NCBI GenBank assembly: GCA_951813625.1
Contig: CATOTS010000029.1
Coordinates: forward strand, 1 to 64,000
From: an uncultured Caldilineaceae bacterium
GTDB taxonomy: Bacteria > Chloroflexota > Anaerolineae > Caldilineales > Caldilineaceae
Reading direction: 5' to 3'
Length of the DNA stretch: 64,000 bases
Position 1 is the stretch's first letter. Each line of letters starts with the position of its first letter. Under the pieces are notes generated by a model. The model ran no database searches, had not been told where the DNA came from, and saw only the letters and a program-made list of their open reading frames with translations. Made by a program: the position numbers and the translations under genes. Below are positions 1-7,986 of this stretch, in pieces.

Positions 1-521
1 TAGCCATTCTGACGGTCATTGCCAGCGTCATCATCACAGCGGTCGGCAGCATTATTGGCACGATTTTGTGCGTCGTCGGTTGGTGGTTACGGTGCCGCTT
101 TCGCAGCTGGTCGCCTATTATGTCCAGAGCCATCTGTACGGCCAGTTGCGCGCCTTGCCGGCGACGGGGCTGCCGGCGGTGCGATCGGTTCGATGCCGCC
201 GGCGGGTGGTGCGCCGGAGGATGAGGCGGCCGCGGACATGTCAGTACCGGCGGTTGTCTACGATGCGGAGGAGGAGGCTGAGCCGATGAGGATGGAGAAC
301 CTGCAGATGGAACTGAGCCTGCCGTTGGTACTGAGCCTGCGGAGGAATCCGAGCAATCGGAAGAGCCGGAGGAAGTAGTAGAAGAAGAGGATCCGGCGCA
401 GGAAGAAGGGTCGGTTGAGGAAGAAGGGCCGGACGAGGAGCGGGCCGTCCCGAAGACCCAAAAAATCTTTAGATTTTCCAGCCCTGCCAGCCGGAAAGTC
501 AGTTCAAACAAGAGCCCGTGA
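1..521 (+). pseudogene. C-terminal end of a membrane protein with acidic tail, frame-broken
   Basis: I do not recognise the family. The coding sense moves between frames. A hydrophobic segment (ILTVIASVIITAVGSIIGTI) lies in the third frame from position 3. It is followed by VTVPLSQLVAYYVQSHLYGQ in the second frame from about position 68, then a Gly/Pro/Ala-rich part in the first frame. A long Glu/Asp/Pro-rich tail from about 282 is back in the third frame and ends at the TGA at 519. Each of the three shifts is equivalent to one missing base. Taken together it reads as an integral membrane protein with an acidic cytoplasmic tail. The start lies outside the window. It could be a decayed gene or a read with base-calling errors. 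Confidence 0.45.
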
Positions 522-549
522 GAAACAGTGGCGTTTCTCACGGGCTTTT
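514..549. terminator. Rho-independent terminator, bidirectional
   Basis: A perfect 13-bp stem, GCCCGTGAGAAAC at 514-526 and GTTTCTCACGGGC at 533-545, has a 6-nt loop. TTTT follows on the plus strand, and a T-rich CTCTTGTTT follows on the minus strand. It sits between the converging ends of the left-edge gene and pdxT, so it can stop both. The TGA of the left gene lies inside the stem. Confidence 0.85.
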
Positions 550-623
550 CATTTCGCCACAACGGAAATGGACAGGGGACTTGTTTTATGCCATCATCGC
601 CGCAGCCGCCTGCGGCGAGGCGT

Positions 624-1251
624 TCAGCCGCTGCTTGTCTTGAATTCTTCTACGATCTGCAGAAAAGTAGCGGTGCCAGCGGTGGTCGCGGTCAGTTCAG
701 GATGGAAGGCGGTCGCCAGGAGCGCGCCCTTGCGGACGGCGGCGATCACCTCTGTATTTTCGTCATCTGCGGCAGGGACGGTTGCGAGCGTTTGAACACC
801 GGCGGTGACGGCGGTTATTGCTGGTGCGCGAATGAAAACCGGCGTGAAAGGGTCATCTCCCAGGGCGGGCACATTCAGTTCAGCTTCAAAGCTGTCGACC
901 TGGCGGCCGAAGTAGTTGCGGTTGACGGTGACGTCGAGGCCGCCGATCAGCGCTTGGCCGCCGCGTTTTTGCCCGGTGGCATCTTCGGCCAGCAGGATCA
1001 TGCCGGCGCAGGTGCCCCAGGTCGGTCTGCCGGAATGAACCAGTTGCGAAGCGGCTTGACCAGGCCCCAGCGTTCGGCGACCAGGCCCATGCTGGTGCTT
1101 TCGCCGCCGGGGATGATGAGGCCGTCCAACTCCGGCAGCTGCTCTGCCAGGCGCACTTCGACGGCATCGACGCCGAGCCGCGCCAGCATGTTGATGTGCT
1201 CGCGAAAGGCGCCCCTGCAGCGCCAGCACGCCAATGCGAACTCCCGTTCAT
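624..1251 (-). pseudogene. pdxT: PdxT, glutaminase subunit of PLP synthase, frame-broken
   Basis: PdxT hydrolyses glutamine and channels ammonia to PdxS for pyridoxal 5'-phosphate synthesis. Its pieces are clear but lie in different minus-strand frames. IGVLALQG is at about 1236-1215. [10 protein letters not shown] through [13 protein letters not shown] (oxyanion-strand GGES) is in the next frame. From [13 protein letters not shown], with the catalytic Cys, the frame changes again to the stop at 624. The terminal AFHPEL supplies the His-x-Glu of the triad. The first two breaks would each be repaired by removing one G from a short G run (near 1242 and 1215); the third (near 1040) needs one base added. 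The best start is ATG at 1251. With pdxS upstream this is the usual pair, here either inactivated or wrongly sequenced. Confidence 0.8.
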
Positions 1252-1431
1252 GGCGCACCCCGGGCATCTTCACGACTGTGCATCAGTCACCGCAACTCAT
1301 GTGTGGGGGAGAATCGAGTGAATGGGGACCGCAGGTCTCGGAGGAACTGGAGAGAATCTATGCTGACCCTCAGGTCCACCTGCTGTTATGTGAGGTGAGT
1401 ACCGACTACACCTTTGGGCTGGGAAAACTGA

Positions 1432-1466
1432 GCGGCGGCAGGTTCGACCAATTTACCTGCCGCCGC
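1432..1466 (-). terminator. Stem-loop after pdxS
   Basis: A perfect 12-bp inverted repeat (GCGGCGGCAGGT at 1432-1443, ACCTGCCGCCGC at 1455-1466) with an 11-nt loop lies about 40 bp past the pdxS stop. On the minus strand it is followed by TCAGTTTTCC, a weak T tract. It may be a terminator or attenuator that lowers pdxT expression relative to pdxS, or an mRNA-stabilising hairpin. The rest of the pdxS-pdxT gap (1252-1503) shows nothing I can name. Confidence 0.5.
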
Positions 1467-1503
1467 CGTGTTCTTAGTCAATCGCGCGTGCGAGGAAGGG
1501 CGG

Positions 1504-2421
1504 CTACCAACCGCGTTCGGCCATTTTTTCCTCTTCCGGCAGCTCGTTTACGCTGATGCCGACCATAGGCGCGCCCAGGTTTTCGCTGACCTCGGCGAGG
1601 ATGTGGGGATCGTTGTAATGTGTAACGGCCTGGACGATGGCATGGGCGCGTTTGGCGGGGTCGTCGCTCTTGAAGATTCCTGAGCCGACGAAGACGCCGT
1701 CGACGCCCAGCTGCATCATCAGGGCGGCGTCGGCCGGTGTGGCCACGCCGCCGGCGGCAAAGTTAACGACCGGCATGCGGTTCAGTTCGGCGGTCTGCTT
1801 CACCAGCTCGTATGGGGCCTGAATGTCTTTCGCATAGGTAAAGAGTTCGTCGGCGTCCATGCGGCTGATGCGGCGGATGGCGCCGTTGACGGCGCGCGCG
1901 TGGCGAACAGCTTCGATGACATCGCCGGTGCCGGCCTCGCCCTTGGTGCGGATCATGGCTGCGCCTTCGGCGATGCGCCGCAGCGCCTCGCCCAGATTGC
2001 GGCAGCCGCACACGAAGGGGATTGTGAAGCTGTGCTTGTTGATGTGGTGGCTTTCGTCGGCGGGGGTCAGGACCTCGCTCTCGTCGACATAGTCGACCCC
2101 GAGGGCTTCGAGGATCTGCGCCTCGACGAAGTGGCCGATGCGCACCTTGGCCATGACCGGAATTGTGACTGAGGCCATGATCTCTTTGATCAGGCGGGGG
2201 TCGCTCATGCGGGCGACGCCGCCGTCTTTGCGAATGTCTGCCGGGACGCGTTCGAGCGCCATCACGGCACAGGCGCCGGCTTCTTCGGCGATGCGGGCCT
2301 GATCGGCCGTGACGACATCCATAATGACGCCGCCCTTCAGCATCTGCGCCAGCCCGGTCTTGACCGCAAAAGTCCCACGTTCCACCTGTCCATCTCTCTG
2401 TTGACCGTTCGTTGTGCTCAT
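1504..2421 (-). CDS. pdxS: PdxS, PLP synthase lyase subunit
   Basis: This is the synthase subunit that makes pyridoxal 5'-phosphate from ribose 5-phosphate, glyceraldehyde 3-phosphate and ammonia supplied by PdxT. The 305-residue product has the family's near-invariant text: [88 protein letters not shown], and a C-terminal [13 protein letters not shown] phosphate-binding loop. The catalytic lysines of the KDGG and MAKVRIGH segments are present. The ATG at 2421 was chosen because AAGGAGG lies just upstream; the frame is open further upstream but without conserved sequence. The length matches the family. Confidence 0.97.
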   Translation of the reverse strand: MSTTNGQQRDGQVERGTFAVKTGLAQMLKGGVIMDVVTADQARIAEEAGACAVMALERVPADIRKDGGVARMSDPRLIKEIMASVTIPVMAKVRIGHFVEAQILEALGVDYVDESEVLTPADESHHINKHSFTIPFVCGCRNLGEALRRIAEGAAMIRTKGEAGTGDVIEAVRHARAVNGAIRRISRMDADELFTYAKDIQAPYELVKQTAELNRMPVVNFAAGGVATPADAALMMQLGVDGVFVGSGIFKSDDPAKRAHAIVQAVTHYNDPHILAEVSENLGAPMVGISVNELPEEEKMAERGW

Positions 2422-2535
2422 GCGTCGCCTCCTTGGATGCCACAACCTGGCAAAGTCGTCTCCTGCCCGGCAAGAGAGGGTTTTCGCACCCAAAGGCCTG
2501 TTCAGACCTCCTTGCACTCGATGCAGATTACTGCT

Positions 2536-2565
2536 ATTGTAGTCAATGCTGCCCCGATCTGACAA
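2536..2565 (-). promoter_or_regulatory. Candidate sigma-70 promoter for pdxS
   Basis: On the minus strand TTGTCA (2565-2560) and TACAAT (2541-2536) are separated by 18 bp and lie about 115 bp before the pdxS ATG. The match to both consensus boxes is good. The remainder of the 2422-2824 gap, between divergent pdxS and amtB, has no further gene; a TATAGT near 2777 could be the -10 of amtB. Confidence 0.5.
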
Positions 2566-2824
2566 CTTCGCATCCCCTACGGTGGATTGCCGCGCAAAGG
2601 GCAAGCGCAATGGGGCATGTCGCGGTCCTGCCATTCCTGGTTGTGCAACATTCACAAAAGAAACCGGACCCCTATTGTACAGAGTGCCTATAGGTTATTC
2701 GGCTCTATTTCAGTGATCATTGTTTGTCAGGCGATGGACGCCCCGGCGAGGGTTCTGTCCATCGCAAAGACCCCACTATAGTTTTCGATAGCAGCTTTCG
2801 CCTGCGACAGGAGGAAACAGGCAT

Positions 2825-4030
2825 ATGGAAGGAATCAACTCAGGAGATACTGCCTGGATCATCGTCGCCACCGCACTGGTGCTGATGATGACCCCGGCGC
2901 TGGGCTTCTTTTACGGCGGGATGGTGCGCCGGAAGAACATCCTCTCCACGCTCAACCTGAGTTTCATCACGATTGGCCTCATCAGCATACAGTGGGTCAT
3001 CATCGGGTACAGTCTGGCGTTCGGCGAAAGTGTCGCGGGCCTTGTCGGCGGGCTCAACTACGTGGGCCTGTCCGGGATCGGTATAGAGGATGTGGAAGGA
3101 TCGATTCCGAAGCTGCTCTTTGTGGCTTTTCAGATGACATTCGCCATCATCACGCCCGCGCTGATATCCGGCACCTTCGTTGAACGGATCCGCTTCAAGG
3201 TTTACCTGGTCTTTACACTCCTGTGGGCTACCCTCGTGTACGACCCGGTGTGTCACTGGGCGTGGGGCGGCGGGATTTTTTCCCGGTGGGGAGCGCTTGA
3301 CTTTGCCGGGGGGACGGTTGTGCACATCACGGCCGGTTTCTCGGCGCTGGCTTTTTCGATGGCGATCCGCAAGCGTAAGGGCTTCGGCCAGATAGCGATC
3401 GAACCGCATAACATCGCGTTCACCGTATTGGGCGCGGGTCTGCTGTGGGTCGGCTGGTTCGGCTTCAACGGCGGCAGCGCGCTTGCGGCTGACGGCTTGG
3501 CGGTGCAGGCTCTGCTCAACACCAACACGGCGGCGGCGGCGGCGGCGGTGGTGTGGATGTTCCTCTCGTGGAAGGACAACAAGCCGAGTGTCCTGGGCAT
3601 TGTAACGGGTGCGGTTGTCGGCCTGGTGGCGATAACGCCTGCAGCCGGCTACGTCAACACGATGTCGGCTCTGATCATCGGCGCGGTGGCGGCGCCGATC
3701 AGCTACTACAGCATCGCTTTCCGCGAGCGGCGAGGTCTCGATGAGAGTCTCGACGTGTGGGCGTGCCACGGCATGGCGGGCAGCTGGGGGGCACTGGCGA
3801 CAGGTCTGTTTGCCACGGCGGCGGTCAATGGCGTGGACGGCCTCTTCTACGGAAACGCTCCTCAGTTCGGCATTCAGCTGCTGACTGTGGTTGTTACGAT
3901 TGCCTACTCGGTCATAATTACCTTCGCTTTGACGAAGATCCTGGATGCGGTATGGGGTCTGGCGGTCAGCGAACAGGAAGAGGAGATTGGGTTGGACATC
4001 AGCGAGCACGGCGAGCGGGCCTATGCGTGA
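2825..4030 (+). CDS. amtB: AmtB ammonium transporter
   Basis: Trimeric inner-membrane channel for ammonium/ammonia uptake, normally gated by a P-II protein. The 401-residue product starts with TAWIIVATALVLMMTPALGF, has about eleven membrane helices, and carries both pore histidines (VVHITAGFSALAF and DVWACHGMAGSWGAL). The NGGSALAADG segment and the cytoplasmic C-tail ISEHGERAY are typical; the latter is the P-II docking end. A strong ribosome site (CAGGAGG) precedes the ATG. Two P-II-like sequences follow, the usual amtB-glnK arrangement. Oddly, the reading frame continues beyond the TGA at 4028 into a long acidic open stretch (described separately). Confidence 0.96.
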   Translation: MEGINSGDTAWIIVATALVLMMTPALGFFYGGMVRRKNILSTLNLSFITIGLISIQWVIIGYSLAFGESVAGLVGGLNYVGLSGIGIEDVEGSIPKLLFVAFQMTFAIITPALISGTFVERIRFKVYLVFTLLWATLVYDPVCHWAWGGGIFSRWGALDFAGGTVVHITAGFSALAFSMAIRKRKGFGQIAIEPHNIAFTVLGAGLLWVGWFGFNGGSALAADGLAVQALLNTNTAAAAAAVVWMFLSWKDNKPSVLGIVTGAVVGLVAITPAAGYVNTMSALIIGAVAAPISYYSIAFRERRGLDESLDVWACHGMAGSWGALATGLFATAAVNGVDGLFYGNAPQFGIQLLTVVVTIAYSVIITFALTKILDAVWGLAVSEQEEEIGLDISEHGERAYA

Positions 4031-4189
4031 CTAGCGAGGTCCCGGTATGAGACGGCTGAGTACGGTGAGGATTCCGAGTCGTTTGAAGACTCCGAGGGTG
4101 ATGCGGAAAGTACGGAGACCGGGGAAGCTGAAGTAGCTGAGGAGTCTGAAGAGTCTGTGGAATCCGAAGAGTCGGAGAAGTCTGAGTAA
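4031..4189 (+). other. In-frame acidic open stretch after the amtB TGA
   Basis: After the amtB TGA (4028-4030) the same frame stays open for 52 sense codons to a TAA at 4187-4189. The encoded text is strongly biased: YETAEYGEDSESFEDSEGD, then runs of Glu and Ser (EEPEE-like: VAEESEESVESEESEKSE). There is no start codon with a ribosome site of its own. It may be a former AmtB tail cut off by a nonsense mutation, a readthrough extension, or chance. The bias makes pure chance less likely. Confidence 0.5.
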
Positions 4190-4207
4190 CGATTGGTCGG
4201 AGGACGT

Positions 4208-4230
4208 CGGCCATTCCAGCGGAATGGCCG
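4208..4230. terminator. Perfect stem-loop between amtB and the P-II remnant
   Basis: CGGCCATTCC (4208-4217) and GGAATGGCCG (4221-4230) form a 10-bp perfect stem with a 3-nt loop. No T tract follows, so intrinsic termination is uncertain; an mRNA 3'-end stabiliser for amtB is equally possible. Confidence 0.45.
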
Positions 4231-4266
4231 CCCGTTCCCCCTGAGAAGCCGGGCAGCTACTTCTCC

Positions 4267-4659
4267 TTGCAGGGCGAGGAGGGGGGCTGTGTTCCGGCCA
4301 AGGATACGGTGCAGGTGCTGGGGCACGGCCGGCAGACCGGCAGCAAGCCGGCGGGGCGGCACGGGGCTTACACGGTTGATACGCTTCCGTGCGTGCGTCT
4401 GACGTTCATTGCAAGCGCGAAGGATGTTGACGGGGCCGTTGACGCCATCCGACAGTCGGCGGCCACGGGCGCACAGGGTGACGGCGCCGTCTACGTCTGT
4501 CCTGCTGAGAGGATCATGCGCATCAGTACAGGCGAGGTGGACGGGGACGTCCTGGCATACGAAGGCGATATCGACATTCAGGGAATAATCTCTCCTCCCC
4601 CTGAGCTCAGCGACCTGCTATCCTATTGCCTGGAGAGAAAGTATAGAATTGAACAGTAG
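4267..4659 (+). pseudogene. Decayed P-II (GlnB/GlnK-like) gene copy
   Basis: From about 4303 the translation matches the intact P-II gene downstream over its last three quarters: VQVLGHGRQTGSKPAGRH, YTVDTLPCVRLTF, then the nucleotide-binding loop TGAQGDGAVYV and RIMRISTGE. The first strand and helix (the KKIEAYIRHEKLDGV part) are missing. What precedes, in the same frame, is unrelated Pro/Gly-rich sequence, and no ATG with a ribosome site is present. The C-terminus also runs on past the normal end. It looks like the remains of a tandem P-II duplication next to amtB. It is unlikely to fold as a normal P-II trimer. Confidence 0.75.
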
Positions 4660-4723
4660 CGTGAATGGATTGGAGTAGGACCTGCTAGAGGCCGGTCCAT
4701 CTCAGCAGACAGGAGAAGAGGCG

Positions 4724-5113
4724 GTGTTAAAGAAGATCGAAGCTTACATCCGACATGAGAAGCTGGACGGTGTCAGAATGGCCTTGATCCAGATCGGAGT
4801 CCCCGCGATCGATACGGTTGAGGTCCAGGGGCATGGGCGCCAGAGCGGAATCAAGCTGGCCGGACGGCATGCGACCTACATCGTCGATACGCTGCCGCGC
4901 ATCCAGGTCAATCTCGTGGTTGGGGAAGACCAGGTTGATGAGGTTGTGGAGGCCATCCGCAGTAATGCCGTAACCGGGACGCAGGGCGACGGCGCGATTT
5001 TCATCTCCCCGGTGGAAAACATTGTCCGCATCAGCACGGGCGAAGAGGGTGACGAGGCCCTTACCTACGAAGGGGACATCGACATCGAGGAGCACCAGCT
5101 AAAGAAAGAGTAG
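4724..5113 (+). CDS. glnB: P-II family nitrogen regulatory protein
   Basis: P-II trimers sense ATP/ADP and 2-oxoglutarate and bind targets, among them AmtB. The 129-residue product has the ferredoxin-like start KKIEAYIRHEKLDGVRMAL, the T-loop, the B-loop TGTQGDGAIFI and the C-loop VRISTGEEG. In the T-loop (GRQSGIKLAGRHATYIVDTL) the tyrosine equivalent to E. coli Tyr51 is kept, but the YRG of the usual ELYRGAEY stretch is replaced. The C-terminus carries about 15 residues beyond the usual end (YEGDIDIEEHQLKKE). The start is GTG at 4724 after AGGAGA. Its place after amtB suggests a GlnK-type role. I cannot separate GlnB from GlnK by sequence here. Confidence 0.9.
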   Translation: MLKKIEAYIRHEKLDGVRMALIQIGVPAIDTVEVQGHGRQSGIKLAGRHATYIVDTLPRIQVNLVVGEDQVDEVVEAIRSNAVTGTQGDGAIFISPVENIVRISTGEEGDEALTYEGDIDIEEHQLKKE

Positions 5114-5201
5114 CCGCTCTCCCAGTTGTCACCGAATTCGTCCTGCCGTCCTGTGCGGTCCGTAGCGCGGGCCGCGTCATCAGCGTTTGCAAGACGACAA
5201 G

Positions 5202-5272
5202 GCGCCGTGCAATACAGAAGTTTTGCCCCGCTGTATTGTACAGCTGTATTGCACAGTTGTATTGCACGGCGC
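5202..5272. repeat. Tandem 13-bp repeats inside a long inverted repeat
   Basis: Three head-to-tail copies, CTGTATTGTACAG (5231-5243), CTGTATTGCACAG (5244-5256) and TTGTATTGCACGG (5257-5269), are followed by GCGC. An inverted copy lies at 5202-5215 (GCGCCGTGCAATAC), so 5202-5215 and 5259-5272 make a 14-bp stem with a 43-nt loop. It sits in the convergent gap between the P-II gene and the permease and reaches the permease stop codon. It could act as a two-way terminator, or as a cluster of protein-binding sites, since the first unit is itself a palindrome. Confidence 0.6.
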
Positions 5273-6126
5273 TACACCTCTGATTTACTCCCCGTTTTCG
5301 TCGGATAACGTTTCTCCCAGTAGCGCACCAGCAACGAGAGCCCGATCGTCATCACCAGGTAGAGGAAGGCGACGACGTTGTACGTTTCGAAGAAACGAAA
5401 TGTACTCGTGGCGTAGAGCCTGCCGAGTTGCGTTATGTCCTGGACGCCCAGGACCGAAACCAGCGCTGAGTCTTTGAGCATGGCGATGAAATCGTTGCCC
5501 AGCGGCGGCAGGACGCGCCGAACGGCCTGCGGCAGGATGATGTAGCGCATCGCCTGACCCCTTCGCATTCCGAGGCTGAGCGCGGCCTCCATCTGTCCCT
5601 GCTCTATACTTTCGATACCGGCGCGGAATATCTCGGCGATAAATGCGCTGTAGCCGATGACGAGCGCCAGGATTGCGCGGCTGGTGAAGGACAGCTGGCG
5701 GATGCTGAACTCGGCGAGGGGCCTTCCGACTGCGTTTAGTCCTGCGGCTTGTAGCTGCTGCCCGGTCCAGATGATCAGGTCGGCGAGCCCCGGCGCGCCG
5801 ACGAAGGCGATGTAGAAGAGGATCACCAGCATCGGGATGCCGCGAACGATCTCGACGTAGAAGGAGGCGATTTCGTAGATTACGCGGGTGCGCGAGACGC
5901 GTGCGAGGCCGAATGCCAGGCCGACTGTCAGCGCGAGCGCGTAGGCGAGCAGGCAGACGTACAGCGTCACGCCGACGCCTTTGGAAACGGCGTTGAAGAT
6001 CATGTTGTAGTCGGCGTCGGCCAGCAGTGTCCAGAGGAGTAGCACGCCCAGCAGCAGCGCCGCCAGCAGCCAATAGGGCAGGCGGGACAGGTAGTCGGCG
6101 GGAGATCGGCGGTGGGCGCTGCGAAT
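5272..6126 (-). CDS. Polar amino acid ABC transporter permease (HisM/GlnP type)
   Basis: Inner-membrane permease of a polar amino acid uptake system. It has about five membrane helices, a [20 protein letters not shown] segment typical of the family, and the cytoplasmic EAA loop ([20 protein letters not shown]) that contacts the ATPase. The first helix ([18 protein letters not shown]) lies upstream of the first standard start (GTG 6045), so that start would cut it. The frame is open back to a TGA near 6141, and the best-placed start is ATT at 6126 (or ACG at 6129) after AAGGA. A lost ATG is also possible. The binding lipoprotein lies directly upstream; no ATPase gene is in the window. Confidence 0.85.
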   Translation of the reverse strand: MRSAHRRSPADYLSRLPYWLLAALLLGVLLLWTLLADADYNMIFNAVSKGVGVTLYVCLLAYALALTVGLAFGLARVSRTRVIYEIASFYVEIVRGIPMLVILFYIAFVGAPGLADLIIWTGQQLQAAGLNAVGRPLAEFSIRQLSFTSRAILALVIGYSAFIAEIFRAGIESIEQGQMEAALSLGMRRGQAMRYIILPQAVRRVLPPLGNDFIAMLKDSALVSVLGVQDITQLGRLYATSTFRFFETYNVVAFLYLVMTIGLSLLVRYWEKRYPTKTGSKSEV

Positions 6127-6291
6127 CGTGGTGTCCTTGTTTCAGCGGTGGCAACTCGCGGCAACACAAGGCGGTGGACGACGGGCTTGCCGCCGCGCGG
6201 GGGTAGAATTGTGAAGAATTGTGACCGGGGGCAAGAGAGGAGCGGCCAGGTCGAGCCGGCCGCATCCAACCTCTTTGCGCCCGGTTTCAGA

Positions 6292-7017
6292 TCAGTTCGG
6301 GTCGTACATGAAGAACCACTTCACGTTCAGGTATTCGTCGTAGCCGTCGGCCTTCATGCTGGCGATGGCGGCGCTGAAGGGTCCGGTCCACTGGCTGCCG
6401 GGGGTGAAGATGAAGCCGAACTGCTCGGTGGCGAGGGCGTCACCGACGATTTTGAGTTTTTCCGGGTTGGCGCCGATGTAGCCGCGACCGGAGGCGGCGT
6501 CGACGAGGACGAGGTCGACGTCACCGGCGATGAGGGCCTGGACGGAGGCGCCGAAGCTGTCGAGCAGGCGGATACGGGGGTTGGCTTCGTCGCCGTCGAG
6601 GATGTCGTAGACGGCGGTGTAGAATCCTGTGGTGCCGGCCTGAGCGCCGACGAGGAGGTCTTCATCGGCGGCGAAGGCGTCGGGCGTGTCGAAGCGGGTT
6701 TCGCCGGCGCGCACGAGCATGAACTGCTGGCTGGTCATGTAGGGGTCGGAGAAGTCGACGACTTGGGCGCGTTCGGCGGTGATGGTGATGCCGTCCATGC
6801 CCACATCGAACTGTTCGTCGGCGACGGCCTGGATCATGGCTTCCCAGGCGGTGACCTGCCAGTTGACGACGCAGTTGAGGCGGCGGCAGATTTCGTTGAC
6901 GGCGTCGTATTCCCAGCCGACGGCTTCGCCGCTGGCGGGGTCGATGAAGTTGAGTGGGATGTAGTCGTTGCCGGTTACGGCGACCAGTTCGGCGCCGCCC
7001 ATGTCCGGCAGCTGGTC
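6292..7017 (-). repeat. Direct repeat, second binding-domain copy
   Basis: This stretch repeats 7018-7755 with a period of 738 bp (246 codons) and only scattered base changes. It encodes the C-terminal binding domain of the lipoprotein. Differences concentrate near the end, where YLNYLNTRWFFL becomes YDEYLNVKWFFM. Confidence 0.85.
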
Positions 7018-7914
7018 GTAAATGTCGTCGGCGTTGGGATCGGTCAGGAAGAACCAGCGCGTGTTCAGATAGTTCAGGTAGCCGTCGGCCTTCATGCTGG
7101 CGATGGCGGCGTTGAAGGGTCCAGTCCAGTGGCTGCCGGGGGTGAAGATGAAGCCGAACTGTTCGGTGGCGAGGGCGCCGCCGACGATTTTGAGTTTTTC
7201 GGGGTTGGCGCCGATGTAGCCGCGGCCGGAGGCGGCGTCGACGAGGACGAGGTCGACGTCACCGGCGATGAGGGCCTGGACGGAGGCGCCGAAGCTGTCG
7301 AGCAGGCGGATGCGGGAGTTGGCTTCGTCGCCGTCGAGGATGTCGTAGACAGCGGTGTAGAATCCCGTGGTGCCGGCCTGGGCGCCGACGAGGAGGTTAT
7401 CATCGGCGGCGAAGGCGCCGGGCGTTTCGAAGCGGTCTTCGCCGGCGCGCACGAGCATGAACTGCTGGCTGGTCATGTAGGGGTCGGAGAAGTCGACGAC
7501 TTGGGCGCGTTCGGCGGTGATGGTAATGCCGTCCATGCCGACATCGAACTGTTCGTCGGCGACGGCCTGGATCATTGCTTCCCAGGCGGTGACCTGCCAG
7601 TTGACGACGCAGTTGAGTCGGCGGCAGATTTCGTTGACGGCGTCGTATTCCCAGCCGACTGCTTCGCCGCTGGCGGGGTCGATGAAGTTGAGTGGAATGT
7701 AGTCGTTGCCGGTTACGGCCACCAGTTCGGCGCCGCCCATGTCCGGCAGCTGGTCGTAGACGACGTTGGCGGTTCCGGTCTCGGGGCTGGCATCGGCGGC
7801 AGGTTGCGCGTCCGCCGTTTCCCCGGTCGTCGGCGCGATGCAGGCGCTGAGGGCCAGGGCCAGCAACAGGAGGAGTGCAACGGTTCGGTTTGGTTTGGCT
7901 GATTTTCGATTCAT
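6292..7914 (-). CDS. Lipoprotein with two tandem solute-binding domains
   Basis: Binding protein of a polar amino acid type ABC importer, anchored outside the membrane. The signal peptide ends in a lipobox (ALALSAC, Cys25), followed by a Thr/Ala-rich linker. Two SBP_bac_3 domains follow, at about residues 50-295 and 296-540. They begin with the same YDQLPDMGGAELVAVTGNDY and share motifs such as PLNFIDPASGEAVGWEYDAV and FDVGMDGITITAERAQVVDF. They differ at only about 16 of 245 positions. A normal family member has one domain of about 250 residues. The start is ATG 7914 after TTGGAG. It lies between an aldolase gene and the permease, in the same direction. Confidence 0.9.
   Translation of the reverse strand: MNRKSAKPNRTVALLLLLALALSACIAPTTGETADAQPAADASPETGTANVVYDQLPDMGGAELVAVTGNDYIPLNFIDPASGEAVGWEYDAVNEICRRLNCVVNWQVTAWEAMIQAVADEQFDVGMDGITITAERAQVVDFSDPYMTSQQFMLVRAGEDRFETPGAFAADDNLLVGAQAGTTGFYTAVYDILDGDEANSRIRLLDSFGASVQALIAGDVDLVLVDAASGRGYIGANPEKLKIVGGALATEQFGFIFTPGSHWTGPFNAAIASMKADGYLNYLNTRWFFLTDPNADDIYDQLPDMGGAELVAVTGNDYIPLNFIDPASGEAVGWEYDAVNEICRRLNCVVNWQVTAWEAMIQAVADEQFDVGMDGITITAERAQVVDFSDPYMTSQQFMLVRAGETRFDTPDAFAADEDLLVGAQAGTTGFYTAVYDILDGDEANPRIRLLDSFGASVQALIAGDVDLVLVDAASGRGYIGANPEKLKIVGDALATEQFGFIFTPGSQWTGPFSAAIASMKADGYDEYLNVKWFFMYDPN
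7018..7755 (-). repeat. Direct repeat, first binding-domain copy
   Basis: This is the N-terminal copy of the 738-bp in-frame duplication. The near identity at DNA level, including synonymous positions, indicates either a recent duplication, gene conversion, or an assembly joining of two similar genes. Confidence 0.85.
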
Positions 7915-7986
7915 GCCTACTCCAAGTGTGGTGCGCCCGGCGGTGAACGGCGGGCGATTTTTTGCACTGGCGAAGCGACTGCTTCA

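Noticed and set aside
5202..5272. A CRISPR array, because of short tandem units
   Set aside because: Units are 13 bp and contiguous with no spacers, and there are no cas genes in the window.
6112..7902. A 596-codon open frame on the plus strand opposite the binding lipoprotein
   Set aside because: It mirrors the duplicated minus-strand gene codon by codon, with repetitive Gly/Val/Asp text. The minus-strand protein has a lipobox and family motifs.
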